A stretch of 31,720 nt of DNA from CAZUVM01 sp964623885 (GTDB lineage: Bacteria > Verrucomicrobiota > Verrucomicrobiia > Limisphaerales > UBA8199): assembly GCA_964623885.1 (NCBI GenBank), contig CAZUVM010000225.1, positions 1 through 31,720 on the forward strand. Direction: 5' to 3'. The translations under genes and the position numbers were made by a program. Positions 23,758 through 31,720 of this stretch are shown in pieces; the stretch's first letter is position 1, and every line of letters begins with the position of its first letter. The notes under the pieces were generated by a model, which made no database searches, was not told the DNA's origin, and saw only the letters and a list, made by a program, of their open reading frames with translations.

Positions 23758-24126
23758 TCACTCCTTGGCAGGTAATCTCGGGCTGATCACCAGCCAGAGC
23801 CATCCCGCCAGGAAGCTCAGCCCGCCCAGCGGCGTAATTGCTCCCAGCCACTTCTGCCCTGTCACGGCCAGCAAATACAACGAACCGGAGAATAGAACAA
23901 TGCCAACCAAGAAGGCGTACCACGGTCCCACCACAAACCGAGGACGGCCGGCCAGCACGAATAGCATCACTGCGTGAATAAAGTGGTAGAACACCGCTTT
24001 CTCCCAAATGCCGGCAGTCTGGTTTTGCTCCAGTGCATGCTTCAGCCCGTGCGCGCCGAACGCGCCAAGCGTTACGGCAAGAAATCCCAGCCCGGCCGAA
24101 ATCCGAATCGGTGTGCTATTGTTCAT
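23758..24126 (-). CDS. DUF423 family membrane protein
   Basis: A 122-residue integral membrane protein with four hydrophobic segments, of the DUF423 (YgdD/YwdK) family. The hallmark is near the N-terminus: GFLAVTLGAFGAHGLKHAL. Later signatures are WEKAVFYHFIHAVMLF and ITPLGGLSFLAGWLWLVI. Function is unknown in all members. ATG 24126 overlaps the stop codon of the BatE-like gene by four bases (ATGA), so it is the last gene of the BatC/D/E operon on the minus strand. An in-frame GTG at 24132 is an alternative. No terminator is visible directly after it. Confidence 0.92.
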   Translation of the reverse strand: MNNSTPIRISAGLGFLAVTLGAFGAHGLKHALEQNQTAGIWEKAVFYHFIHAVMLFVLAGRPRFVVGPWYAFLVGIVLFSGSLYLLAVTGQKWLGAITPLGGLSFLAGWLWLVISPRLPAKE

Positions 24127-24938
24127 GGGCACACAAATCCCAGTTCGCCTTTTTCGAGCCAGCCCAAAGCGCGACCGGTGCGGACCAATAGGAAATGACC
24201 TCGGACGCGCTCGAGGCGTGCCGGTTCACCCGCCGCCAAACGTGTGACGAATTGCGCATCCTCGGTTGGTGTCAGGCGCAGCGGGGTGTCCTTTTGAAGC
24301 ACGAAACCAATCCTCGAGCGGGTTTCGATTCCAAGGTGGGCGGGCAGCGTCAGCAAAAACACCGCCAGCCCCAAAGCTGCAACGGCCTGGTGCCAAGCCG
24401 CTTTTCGGACCTTGAAAATTCCAGGCAAAACGCCCATCCCAACCGCCAGCCATAGGCTTAGCGTAGCGCTCCATGCCCACCAGTTCACCGGCAACCATGA
24501 TGATGCCACTTCGTACCACACCAAATCCGGAGATTCAATTTGGGTGGTGCGGCGCGCGAACCGCAAGTTGCCTCGCGCCGCTTTGTTGAATGGATCGAGC
24601 CATAGCGCCTGTTCCCAGCTCAATACGGCCTCCCCGACACGCCCTTGTTGCCATTCTGCCAGTCCGAGATTTTGCAATGTCCCAGTGGCCGGTTGGCGCT
24701 GTCCGCCAGCCTGAAAAGAGAGGATTGCATGGATGTAATCACCGCTACGGTAAGCCGTCGATCCATCCCGGAACAGGGCTTCGGCTGTTGAAGCCGCCGG
24801 GGCATTGGAACAAGCCAGCAGTAGCACACAGGCAAGCAGAACCAACCAGGCACGCTGGATTTGCTGGTAGCCGAGAAAAAACGGCCCAAATCCGTTCTCG
24901 GTCGGCACCAGGAAGTGAAGTATGCCGGGTATTAACAC
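24123..24938 (-). CDS. BatE-like protein: TPR, membrane and SH3-like domains
   Basis: A 271-residue protein matching the layout of BatE from the aerotolerance (Bat) system. A hydrophobic stretch ends in a lipobox-like LLLAC with C43. Residues about 52-118 form TPR repeats (ALFRDGSTAYRSGDYIHAILSF, GTLQNLGLAEWQQGRVGEAVLSWEQAL). Two membrane segments follow at about 153-175 and 183-203, and a bacterial SH3-like domain closes the protein at about 210-271 (VLQKDTPLRLTPTEDAQFV, GWLEKGELG). The GTG start at 24938 overlaps the end of the BatD gene, and the end overlaps DUF423 by four bases. The 28 residues before the signal-like stretch may be an artefact if translation starts further in. A role in periplasmic complex assembly is from family knowledge. 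Confidence 0.82.
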   Translation of the reverse strand: MLIPGILHFLVPTENGFGPFFLGYQQIQRAWLVLLACVLLLACSNAPAASTAEALFRDGSTAYRSGDYIHAILSFQAGGQRQPATGTLQNLGLAEWQQGRVGEAVLSWEQALWLDPFNKAARGNLRFARRTTQIESPDLVWYEVASSWLPVNWWAWSATLSLWLAVGMGVLPGIFKVRKAAWHQAVAALGLAVFLLTLPAHLGIETRSRIGFVLQKDTPLRLTPTEDAQFVTRLAAGEPARLERVRGHFLLVRTGRALGWLEKGELGFVCP

Positions 24939-26860
24939 GTCTTGCTCCCCACTTGATCGCGCCCTTTTGGATCCGCACCTGATTTGAGCTGCTCATCAAA
25001 CTGCGTCAAAACGCGTTCCAGTTCTGATCGCAGGTTAAATAGCTCCTGGCCGTCAGGTGAAGCGGTGCCAAAGCGCGTTGCGTCAATCACTGCAAAGAAG
25101 CGGCGGATGACTTCGCCCGCTCTGCCGCTTCGCTCCTCAAGCGGTAACAGCGCAACCACATCCGCGCCAACGAGTGCTTGCGGTTGGGCCGGGTAGTGCG
25201 GCGCTGAAGCCACCTTAAGCGCATCCACAGCGGCCGCCGCGTAACGTGGTGCATCACCGTGTTGCGCGGCGCGTCCCATTGCGCGCCAGTGCCGGCGCAA
25301 CGCCCGGCGCGCACGCCGGCACCGCACAATTTCCGGGTGCTGTTCGAGATAGCGCTGCCGGCGGTCCCACCCCCAGAGTCCGAGAAAACTCAACGCCGGC
25401 ACCAGTTGTATAAGAAAAAACCAGATTTGGCGTTGGACCGGGACCAGGCTTTGCGCTGCCAGACCCGGGGCAGGCGCCAAACCACTCAGCACCGGTTCCT
25501 TTTCCGCGGCACCATCAACCGCCCTCGCCTTTGCAATGGCGCCGAAGTCCGCCGAAGCCGAACCTGGCAGGATTTCAACTCCCACTGAAGGAATGCTGAT
25601 GTCCCGATAAACGCCGCGCTCCGCATCGAAGCAACTGAACGGAATCGCCGGCGTTCGCTCGGCCTTGGCCGTGAGCGGGATCAGGTTGTAAGTGAACGTG
25701 GCAAAACCTTGACCCAGCACTTGCTGCGGTGGCGGCGTTTCTGTCGTCGCTAGAACCTGCCATTCCGGTGACTCAGGGGCGGGGGGCGGAACCAGCCGCA
25801 GCAAATTATTGAAGGGGTCGCCGTGGATCTTTACCGTCAGCTTTACCGGATCGCCAACTCGAAGCAAATTCGTCGACAAGCTGGGCGGTTCAACACCTAA
25901 AGGGGCGAATGCGCCGGTGAATCCAGGCAGTTCACCTTCATATGGCAAAGGCCGCACATGCAGTTGGATCGGCTCGGAATCGAGCAGAGTGTAGTCTACC
26001 GTGCCACCCGGCCCACTGGGAAGAAGGATGCCGCTGGTGTAGCGATTGCCCACAATGCCTTGTGCAAAGGCAGTGAGTGTCCCGGTTGCAATCGGGGTCA
26101 GTGTAGTCTCATAAATGAACCCTGCCATGGAACCCATGCCGTCCGGTCGAGCAATCGCGCCAAGCTGCTGTCGGACTGAGCTTTGATCCACGATGAATCC
26201 TTGCCCGTTGATCTCAACCATACCCACAGGTTGAATCGCCGTGCCCGGTGTTGCGGGCAGAGCGATACGCACCCGCACCGGTTGGCCCACGTAAACGTTG
26301 GTTGCCGCGAACTCGAACCGCAGTAGTTGCTCAGTAGAAACCTGCGCCGACGGATTCTCCACGACACTCAACTGAGCCGCAGGAATCGTTACGGGCTTGC
26401 CATAAACCTGAATTGTAAATGCGGGAACAGAATACTGACCCGCGTGCGTCGCGCGCGCGTGATAGTTGAGAGTTGTATGCGGCTGTAGTTTGCCGCCGAT
26501 GGGCGCCAGGATCTGGGCGCGACCGCCCTCGCGCAGAGTCAGGTTCGAAGCATCGATCCGATTCGGCCATTCGATTGAAGCTTCCAACGCGTTGATTTTC
26601 ACCCGGTAAGTAGAGGATTGCCCAGGCTGAATAACTGGCGGATCAAATGCCGCGACTGGTGTCACGGGCGAATCGACATCGATCTGAGGCTGAGCCAACA
26701 TCAGGTTCATTAGCGGATCGTGCGTAAGCTGGATCTGGGCAGTTGTAACAACGACGCTGATCAACAGGAACGAAAGACACACAAGCAGATACCAGGCTCG
26801 AATGGGAAAATGTTCAAAATATCCGCCCAGGACATGTATTGAATGTGCTGCTTTGGACAT
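24932..26860 (-). CDS. batD: BatD family protein (aerotolerance system)
   Basis: A 642-residue exported, membrane-anchored protein. A signal or anchor segment is at about residues 20-42 (AWYLLVCLSFLLISVVVTT). The large periplasmic part has repeated Ig-like beta domains typical of BatD (VYVGQPVRVRIALPATPG, LRVGDPVKLTVKIHGDPF, FTYNLIPLTAKAERTPAIP). A second membrane segment is near residues 476-497 (QIWFFLIQLVPALSFLGLWG), followed by a basic cytoplasmic tail of about 145 residues. In other bacteria BatD belongs to moxR-DUF58-batA-batB-batC-batD-batE operons; here only the C, D and E parts are seen. The molecular function of BatD is unresolved. ATG 26860 has no clear ribosome site. Confidence 0.87.
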   Translation of the reverse strand: MSKAAHSIHVLGGYFEHFPIRAWYLLVCLSFLLISVVVTTAQIQLTHDPLMNLMLAQPQIDVDSPVTPVAAFDPPVIQPGQSSTYRVKINALEASIEWPNRIDASNLTLREGGRAQILAPIGGKLQPHTTLNYHARATHAGQYSVPAFTIQVYGKPVTIPAAQLSVVENPSAQVSTEQLLRFEFAATNVYVGQPVRVRIALPATPGTAIQPVGMVEINGQGFIVDQSSVRQQLGAIARPDGMGSMAGFIYETTLTPIATGTLTAFAQGIVGNRYTSGILLPSGPGGTVDYTLLDSEPIQLHVRPLPYEGELPGFTGAFAPLGVEPPSLSTNLLRVGDPVKLTVKIHGDPFNNLLRLVPPPAPESPEWQVLATTETPPPQQVLGQGFATFTYNLIPLTAKAERTPAIPFSCFDAERGVYRDISIPSVGVEILPGSASADFGAIAKARAVDGAAEKEPVLSGLAPAPGLAAQSLVPVQRQIWFFLIQLVPALSFLGLWGWDRRQRYLEQHPEIVRCRRARRALRRHWRAMGRAAQHGDAPRYAAAAVDALKVASAPHYPAQPQALVGADVVALLPLEERSGRAGEVIRRFFAVIDATRFGTASPDGQELFNLRSELERVLTQFDEQLKSGADPKGRDQVGSKTC

Positions 26861-26902
26861 TAAGAATCTGGTTCGGCTCTGGAGTTTTGGATCGCCGAAA
26901 GC

Positions 26903-27829
26903 CTACCAGGTCGGCCGGTTACGGTCTTTGGGTTCCCCCTGCTGCATGCCCATGGGCAAGCGGCGCTCGCTGTCGAGTTTGTAAGCCTCCAGCAGCCACG
27001 CTGCCTGTTCGGGTGAGAGCTTCATTTCCTCGCCTTCGCGGGTGGCGCCTTCCTTTTGACCTTCTTTTGGCCCATTGGGCATGTCTTCATCTTCCTCATC
27101 ATCTCCGGCTGCGCCAGGCGGCATGTCAGGGGCAGGTATGCGGCCTTTGAGCTGCTTCAACTTTTCGCCAAGGTCCTGGTTCTTCTGGCCCATCATCCCG
27201 AGGGTCTGGCGCATCTCACGCAGGCTGTCGATTAACTTCGCAATGCAGCGATCCACCGTGTCCGCATTCTGCCGGGCATCATTATCAGATTGCCGCAACT
27301 CTACTGTGCTTTTGAAATCGCCTTCCGCGCGCTGCCATTTGTTTAACGCAGTTCCATGCTTCTCCAAAGCCGCCTCGACGGCTCGCGTCGCCGCTCGCAA
27401 TTCCTTGCGGGCCCCGCGGCCGCGCATATAGGCAGCCACCATTTTCTGTACGTCATCGGAGGCCAAAGCTTGGTCGGCATCCGCGGCTGCTGCCTGCGCT
27501 CCCGCTGCTGCCGCGCGACCACGGCTGTTGGTGGGTCCGGCCGCCGGTCCCTTTTTTAAAATCTCGATGCCCTGATCGAACCGGACATGGCCGAGGTTGT
27601 AAAGCGCCGGCGGTTGAAGCTGGTCGTTTTGGCTGGCCAGGACCGTTTCCAGCAGACTCTCCGCTTCACGCAACTTGCCGGCGCGCAATTGCTCGGTCCC
27701 GGCGTTGAAAAACTCTCGCGGAGTTATGGGCGGAGGTGGTTCGGGCGCAGTCGTCGGGGCAGAAGCGCCAAAACAAATCAGCGGCAAACTGACTAAAAGT
27801 GATAACGCGATGACAGGCTTGCGAGTCAT
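26903..27829 (-). CDS. BatC-like exported protein with TPR-like repeats
   Basis: A 308-residue exported protein and the first gene of the minus-strand operon. The signal peptide is about residues 1-22 (VIALSLLVSLPLICFGAS). Residues about 35-90 form TPR-like helices (FFNAGTEQLRAGKLREAESLL, PPALYNLGHVRFDQGIEIL). An alanine-rich stretch and long charged helices follow, then an acidic and proline-rich part (DMPPGAAGDDEEDEDMPNG) and a C-terminal LSPEQAAWLLEAYKLDSERRLP. The last motif is common in TPR proteins of Bat operons in this bacterial group, by my recollection. The BatD gene follows after 42 bases. The assignment as BatC-like relies on position and repeats, so it is less certain than BatD. 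Confidence 0.72.
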   Translation of the reverse strand: MTRKPVIALSLLVSLPLICFGASAPTTAPEPPPPITPREFFNAGTEQLRAGKLREAESLLETVLASQNDQLQPPALYNLGHVRFDQGIEILKKGPAAGPTNSRGRAAAAGAQAAAADADQALASDDVQKMVAAYMRGRGARKELRAATRAVEAALEKHGTALNKWQRAEGDFKSTVELRQSDNDARQNADTVDRCIAKLIDSLREMRQTLGMMGQKNQDLGEKLKQLKGRIPAPDMPPGAAGDDEEDEDMPNGPKEGQKEGATREGEEMKLSPEQAAWLLEAYKLDSERRLPMGMQQGEPKDRNRPTW

Positions 27830-27890
27830 TCAATGTGCCAGCGGTAATCTGTATTAAGGAACAAAACGGGGCAAGGGCTTTCCCCAGGCG

Positions 27891-27956
27891 GCTAACAACG
27901 AAGTAACAAAGGAACGAAGAAGCGGTTCCTTTGTTACTCTGTGACTTAGTTGTTCG
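27891..27956. repeat. Opposed octamer arrays forming a hairpin
   Basis: On the left, 8-bp units GCTAACAA, CGAAGTAA, CAAAGGAA and CGAAGAAG; on the right, GTTCCTTT, GTTACTCT, GTGACTTA and GTTGTTCG. The inner units form a perfect 14-bp inverted repeat (AGTAACAAAGGAAC at 27902-27915 with its complement at 27925-27938). It lies in the gap between the divergent BatC-like and kinase genes. Confidence 0.75.
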
Positions 27957-28043
27957 TTCTTCGCCGCTTGCGCCGCGCCAATCATTCTTTACAAAATCAT
28001 GACAAGCCTTCGCCGGACCCTGGGCTAATCTGTTAAGTATTGG

Positions 28044-30350
28044 ATGAATCGGGCCGCGAATAAAAAGCCAACTTTCCTTTGGCAAGGGTTGTTGATCGTT
28101 GCTCCAGTCCTGCTGCTGGCCAGCCTCGGCGCCATCTCAGCCTGGCGAGATAAAACTCTCGCCCGCCACGAAGCTGCCGATCGCGCGCAGACCATCGCGG
28201 AGGAATTGTTGCCCAAAATCAGTGGCGCCCTCCTCACGCCTCAAGCCGGTCGCGCTTTCGAGTTCGGCGTCGATTCTTCCGGGCGCCTCGTCTTTCCGGC
28301 ACCGTACTCCGACGTCCCTGCGCCACGCCCGCTGGATGTTTCGGCACTCAGCCAAATCCAAGCCGATCTGTGGCGCGCTGCCCAAAAATCTGAAGACGAA
28401 GGCTCCGACCCTGCCGGAACCGCCCTGGCATATTCGGGCTTTCTGGCCCTGGACCCGCCGGCTAGTTTTGCCGCCGTGGCGCACTATGCCGCCGCGCTGA
28501 ATCTCGTACGGGCAAGCGACCTTTCCCAGGCCGCCAGCCACTTTTCACTGCTCCTGCGAAAGTTCCCGGATGCCACCGGTGAAAGCGGTTTGCCTCTAAG
28601 GCCGTTGGCAGAATTGAAGTTGCTCGAACTGATTCGTCGCGGCGCTCAGCAGGATCCGCCCGTACCTGCAGTTTCCGTCGAGAATGTCTGCTCAGACCTG
28701 GTAAACCAACCAACGGCACTCACGGAGCATCTGTTGAGCGTGCTCGAAAACGAGCTCCGTTCGAATGAGGACAAAAACCGCGTCCGCCAATGGCAACGCG
28801 TTTGGAGTGAGCAAAACACCTGCCGCGAACTCTTTTCGGCCGCTGAGCCGGAGCTGAAACTGCATTATGCCTCCGCGAACGTAGATCTGGCCGGACTATC
28901 GGGCCTGCCCCATCAAACGGGAGATGGTTCCCAGCGCGGACCGAGCGTAAGCATTCTCAAGGAGTCTGCCAACTGGCAGGTTTGGTTTCGCGCCCCCGAG
29001 GTGCCAGTCACAGCGGCGGCATCCGTAGACCTAGCCGACACCAGAACGCATGAATCCAGCCAGGCGGTCCAGTGGCCTATTCCTGTCCAAACCTCCGGCG
29101 ACTGGCTGGCAATCGAAACCCGGGAAATCACGGGCCGCCACTGGTTCTTATGCCGGTCCGAATGGGAGGTTGGGTCAATCGGCAAGGAACTCGTGGATTC
29201 CTGGAGGCATATTCCGGACTACTTTGGCGTAGGCTTTGAGGTGGCTGGGAAGAAGCTGACGTGGCCTGCTCCCGATTTGCGCATGTGGCAAGAGATCCAC
29301 TACATGGGCGGAAAAGGTGCTGGGCAGGTAGCCAAGCAATATACGGGTCAAATCGCCACGACTGTGCTAGGAACGGCCGGGACCGTCGTGGATCCGGTGA
29401 AAGTTAGCGTTTACCTGACCAGTCCATCCGCGCTGTTCAAATATCAAAGTGTCCGCACCTTTTGGCTCACGGCGCTTATCGGTGCGGCGGCGGTCGCGGC
29501 CCTCGGCGGGCTGATCGCGGCTTACCGGGCGTTTCATCGCCAGCTTAGGCTGAGTGAGCTTAAGAGTGATTTCGTTTCGAGCGTGTCGCACGAACTGCGC
29601 GCACCTATCGCTTCAGTCCGGCTCATGGCTGAAAGCCTCGAACATGGCAAAGTGCCCGACCTCGCGCGGCAGCAGGAATATTTCCGGTTCATTGACCAGG
29701 AGTGCCGGCGGCTCTCTTCCCTTATCGAAAACGTTCTCGATTTCTCGCGCATCGAGCAGGGCCGCAAACAATACGAACTCGAGCCCACCGACCTGCTGGC
29801 GCTCACCCGCCACACGGTTCATCTGATGGAAACCTACGCGGCCGAGCGCGGGGTCAAGCTGGCCCTTACCGGTCCAGACAACCAGCCACCTGCGATCCAA
29901 TATCAACTTTCTGCCGATGGCAAAGCGCTACAGCAAGCGCTCATCAATCTAATCGATAACGCGGTCAAACATTCACCAAAAGATGCTGAGGTGACGGTTG
30001 GGCTCGAAATGGAAACGCAATCGGCAACAAGCAACACGCCCGTCGATTCACTCAATTCGCAGCCCGCTTCACGTATTCTCCTTTGGGTCGAAGACAAAGG
30101 CTCAGGCATTCCGGCGACCGAGCACGAGAAGATTTTCGAGCGGTTTTATCGACGCGGCCCCGAGCTGCGTCGTGAAACTCAGGGGGTGGGGATTGGTTTG
30201 AGTATCGTGAAGCATATCGTGGAGGCACACGGCGGCCGCGTGCTGGTCCGCAGCGAGGTCGGACAAGGCAGCCGGTTCACAATCGAGCTGCCGGTGGCGA
30301 ACGGAGAAATGAACGGCGAAGACGCGACTATGGGAAGAACTCAGCAATGA
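28044..30350 (+). CDS. Membrane sensor histidine kinase with large periplasmic domain
   Basis: A 768-residue kinase. Membrane segments lie at about residues 12-35 and 473-495 and frame a periplasmic domain of roughly 435 residues with no family I recognise; its first part contains helical, TPR-like text (ALAYSGFLALDPPASFAAVAH). Short linker, then HisKA with SSVSHELRAPIAS (H516), N-box NLIDNAVKHSP (N639), G1 box DKGSGIP (684-690), FERFYRR and GVGIGLSIVKHIVEAHGG. The gene ends in ATGA, shared with the start of the OmpR-type regulator, which is its partner. The start is ATG 28044 without a clear ribosome site. It is divergent from the BatC/D/E operon by about 215 bp, so it might control those genes; this is inference. 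The signal is unknown. Confidence 0.94.
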   Translation: MNRAANKKPTFLWQGLLIVAPVLLLASLGAISAWRDKTLARHEAADRAQTIAEELLPKISGALLTPQAGRAFEFGVDSSGRLVFPAPYSDVPAPRPLDVSALSQIQADLWRAAQKSEDEGSDPAGTALAYSGFLALDPPASFAAVAHYAAALNLVRASDLSQAASHFSLLLRKFPDATGESGLPLRPLAELKLLELIRRGAQQDPPVPAVSVENVCSDLVNQPTALTEHLLSVLENELRSNEDKNRVRQWQRVWSEQNTCRELFSAAEPELKLHYASANVDLAGLSGLPHQTGDGSQRGPSVSILKESANWQVWFRAPEVPVTAAASVDLADTRTHESSQAVQWPIPVQTSGDWLAIETREITGRHWFLCRSEWEVGSIGKELVDSWRHIPDYFGVGFEVAGKKLTWPAPDLRMWQEIHYMGGKGAGQVAKQYTGQIATTVLGTAGTVVDPVKVSVYLTSPSALFKYQSVRTFWLTALIGAAAVAALGGLIAAYRAFHRQLRLSELKSDFVSSVSHELRAPIASVRLMAESLEHGKVPDLARQQEYFRFIDQECRRLSSLIENVLDFSRIEQGRKQYELEPTDLLALTRHTVHLMETYAAERGVKLALTGPDNQPPAIQYQLSADGKALQQALINLIDNAVKHSPKDAEVTVGLEMETQSATSNTPVDSLNSQPASRILLWVEDKGSGIPATEHEKIFERFYRRGPELRRETQGVGIGLSIVKHIVEAHGGRVLVRSEVGQGSRFTIELPVANGEMNGEDATMGRTQQ

Positions 30351-31063
30351 GCACCGAACGAATCTTAGTCGTCGAAGACGAGTTGCCGATGCGCGCGGCG
30401 CTGCAGGACGTGCTCGCGGCGGAAGGTTATCGCGTGCTCACCGCGGCAGATGGGGAAATCGGACTACAGCGCGCGATCAAAGAGAAGCCCGACTTGATCC
30501 TGCTGGATATCATGATGCCCAGGCTGGACGGCTTTGCCGCCTGCGCCGAACTGCGCCGTCTCTCAAACCCGGTGCCGATTTTAATGCTGACCGCCAAGGG
30601 ACAGGTGGACGACCGCGTGCAGGGCCTCGATTCCGGCGCCGATGATTATCTCGTCAAGCCATTCAGCACCGAGGAACTACTGGCCAGGGTGCGCGCTCTC
30701 CTGCGACGCACGCAACGCCAGGCTCATGCTCCCGGGCGGCTTAACTTCGGCGAGGTCGAGATTGATCTGCTTCGCCAGACTGCCCGCCGTGGCCGCAAGG
30801 AACTGCACTTCACCCCCAAAGAATTCGCGATGCTGCGGCTCATGGCCGAAACGCCGGGCGAGCCGATTTCGCGCGAACGTTTTCTCGACGTAGTTTGGGG
30901 TTACACCGCGTTCCCGACCACGCGCACGGTGGACAATCACATCGCGGGACTGCGCGCCAAGATCGAGCCTGACCCGGACAATCCGCGTTGGCTGAAAACG
31001 GTGCATGGGGTGGGATACCGACTGGAGTTGGGGACGGGCGAGGAGATGCAGAGGGCAAAATGA
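30347..31063 (+). CDS. OmpR/PhoB-type response regulator
   Basis: A 238-residue regulator. The receiver domain has E10-D11, phospho-acceptor D54 (ILLDIMMPRLDG), T82 and K104 (DDYLVKPF). The C-terminal winged helix covers about residues 130-232 (ELHFTPKEFAMLRLMAETPGE, RTVDNHIAGLRAKIE, VHGVGYRLE). Start and stop of the kinase gene overlap by four bases, so the two are co-translated. The regulator should activate or repress promoters after phosphorylation by that kinase; the Bat-like operon on the other side of the kinase gene is one possible target. All key residues are intact. Confidence 0.96.
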   Translation: MSTERILVVEDELPMRAALQDVLAAEGYRVLTAADGEIGLQRAIKEKPDLILLDIMMPRLDGFAACAELRRLSNPVPILMLTAKGQVDDRVQGLDSGADDYLVKPFSTEELLARVRALLRRTQRQAHAPGRLNFGEVEIDLLRQTARRGRKELHFTPKEFAMLRLMAETPGEPISRERFLDVVWGYTAFPTTRTVDNHIAGLRAKIEPDPDNPRWLKTVHGVGYRLELGTGEEMQRAK

Positions 31064-31125
31064 GCGCAAAAGGTTACAACACCTACAAAATCGGAACCAA
31101 AATTGAGAGAATTCACAAACATACA

Positions 31126-31368
31126 ATGAAAAAAATAACTGCACTCTTGTTTGCGACCGGCACGGTATTCCTTGCCGGTTGCTGCGGCCCGCACCACGCA
31201 AGCAATCAGTGGGAGTATAAAGTTGCCGAACCTCAGATAGGTCCGGAGGGCACGAGCCCCGTCAGCATTCACCGCCGCGAGGAGTTCCTGAACGAACTCG
31301 GCCGGGATGGTTGGGTTTTGGTAGCCGCCGACGCAGACCTGTTTTACCTGAAACGTCCGCGGCATTAA
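31126..31368 (+). CDS. Small lipoprotein with DUF4177 domain
   Basis: An 80-residue exported lipoprotein. The signal MKKITALLFATGTVFLAGC ends in a lipobox LAGC with C19. The mature part matches DUF4177: WEYKVAEPQ near its start and FLNELGRDGWVLVAADADLFYLKRP at its end. Function unknown; the fold is small and beta-rich. I chose ATG 31126 because it gives a complete lipoprotein signal; the frame is open upstream to 30988 but that overlaps the regulator gene. The gene starts 62 bp after the regulator stop and might be read through from it, although no motif proves this. Confidence 0.88.
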   Translation: MKKITALLFATGTVFLAGCCGPHHASNQWEYKVAEPQIGPEGTSPVSIHRREEFLNELGRDGWVLVAADADLFYLKRPRH

Positions 31369-31459
31369 TCCACCTCAGTCGAAGCAAGCTCATGGAATTT
31401 TGCAAAAGCATGACATCTGGCTAGGCGCAGATAGGGCAGATTGAAGACCAGAGGAATTT

Positions 31460-31720
31460 ATGAAAGGGATTGTATACACATTTGGATGCTTGCTCCTGAT
31501 GAGCTCAATGGCGAGCGCGGCGGCTACCAATGACCTGAGCGCAACTCTGCAAAAGGGATTGTTCGAAGAGGAAGCCAATCACGACTTGAACGCCGCCGTG
31601 CGCGCGTACCAGGACGTGGTTAACCAATTCGATAAGGACCGCAAACTGGCGGCCACAGCACTTTTTCGGCTGGGCGAATGCTACCGCAAACAAGGCCATA
31701 CCAACGAAGCCAACGCGCAG
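31460..31720 (+). CDS. Exported TPR-like protein, 5' part
   Basis: The first 87 codons of a gene that runs beyond the window end. The start ATG 31460 has GAGGA about six bases upstream. Residues 1-21 are a signal peptide (MKGIVYTFGCLLLMSSMASA). The rest begins TPR-type repeats: LFEEEANHDLNAAVRAYQDVV and LAATALFRLGECYRKQG. In related bacteria such proteins are often TPR or coiled-coil proteins with long C-terminal parts, but nothing can be said about the missing portion. Confidence 0.8.
   Translation, partial: MKGIVYTFGCLLLMSSMASAAATNDLSATLQKGLFEEEANHDLNAAVRAYQDVVNQFDKDRKLAATALFRLGECYRKQGHTNEANAQ

Noticed and set aside
23715..23760. Small gene after AAGGAGGTTGGGATAATG
   Set aside because: The ribosome site looks good, but the frame after the ATG has no protein-like features that I can support and runs antisense into the DUF423 gene.

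Overview
The window looks like a chromosomal segment of a soil or sediment member of the Verrucomicrobiota, probably Pedosphaera/Limisphaerales-like. This is an inference. It rests on GC-rich codon use, the mix of families (SSP411-type thioredoxin protein, BatC/D/E-like proteins, many His-Asp signalling genes, bacterial topoisomerase IB, Gfo/Idh oxidoreductase), the scarcity of Shine-Dalgarno sites, and intergenic DNA full of degenerate 7- and 8-bp period arrays and palindromes. There is no rRNA, tRNA, CRISPR array, transposase or phage gene that I can support.

Left part (1-9200): the C-terminal part of a zinc aminopeptidase-like protein; a thioredoxin-like DUF255 protein on the minus strand; a LytS/LytTR-type sensor kinase and regulator pair (minus strand, stop and start overlapping); a repeat-dense gene-free stretch of almost 1 kb with an inverted-repeat element at 6097-6298; and a polar amino acid ABC importer made of an ATPase plus a fused substrate-binding/permease protein. 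Middle part (9200-16124): a large secreted protein of unknown function and a signalling cluster with a soluble PAS histidine kinase, two NarL-type regulators, one stand-alone receiver and one Rcp1-like receiver, plus a tiny zinc-ribbon-like protein.

Next (16182-20032): topoisomerase IB overlapping an AI-2E-family membrane protein that carries a long cytoplasmic extension, a small hypothetical protein, and a ferredoxin with a clear terminator. Then (20369-23354) an M20 metallopeptidase with a leaderless-looking promoter, followed by a Gfo/Idh/MocA oxidoreductase. Right part (23758-31720): a minus-strand operon of BatC-like, BatD and BatE-like proteins and DUF423, without MoxR, DUF58, BatA or BatB nearby. 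It is divergent from a transmembrane histidine kinase and OmpR-type regulator pair, followed by a DUF4177 lipoprotein and the start of a secreted TPR-like protein.

Functionally, the window is mainly sensing and envelope biology: three kinase/regulator pairs and three further regulators, next to a von Willebrand-free part of the Bat system and several exported proteins. The strongest unexplained signals are intergenic: several families of short-period degenerate arrays, some arranged as inverted pairs, and long near-perfect inverted repeats. I did not find a gene set that I could defend as a wholly new system.
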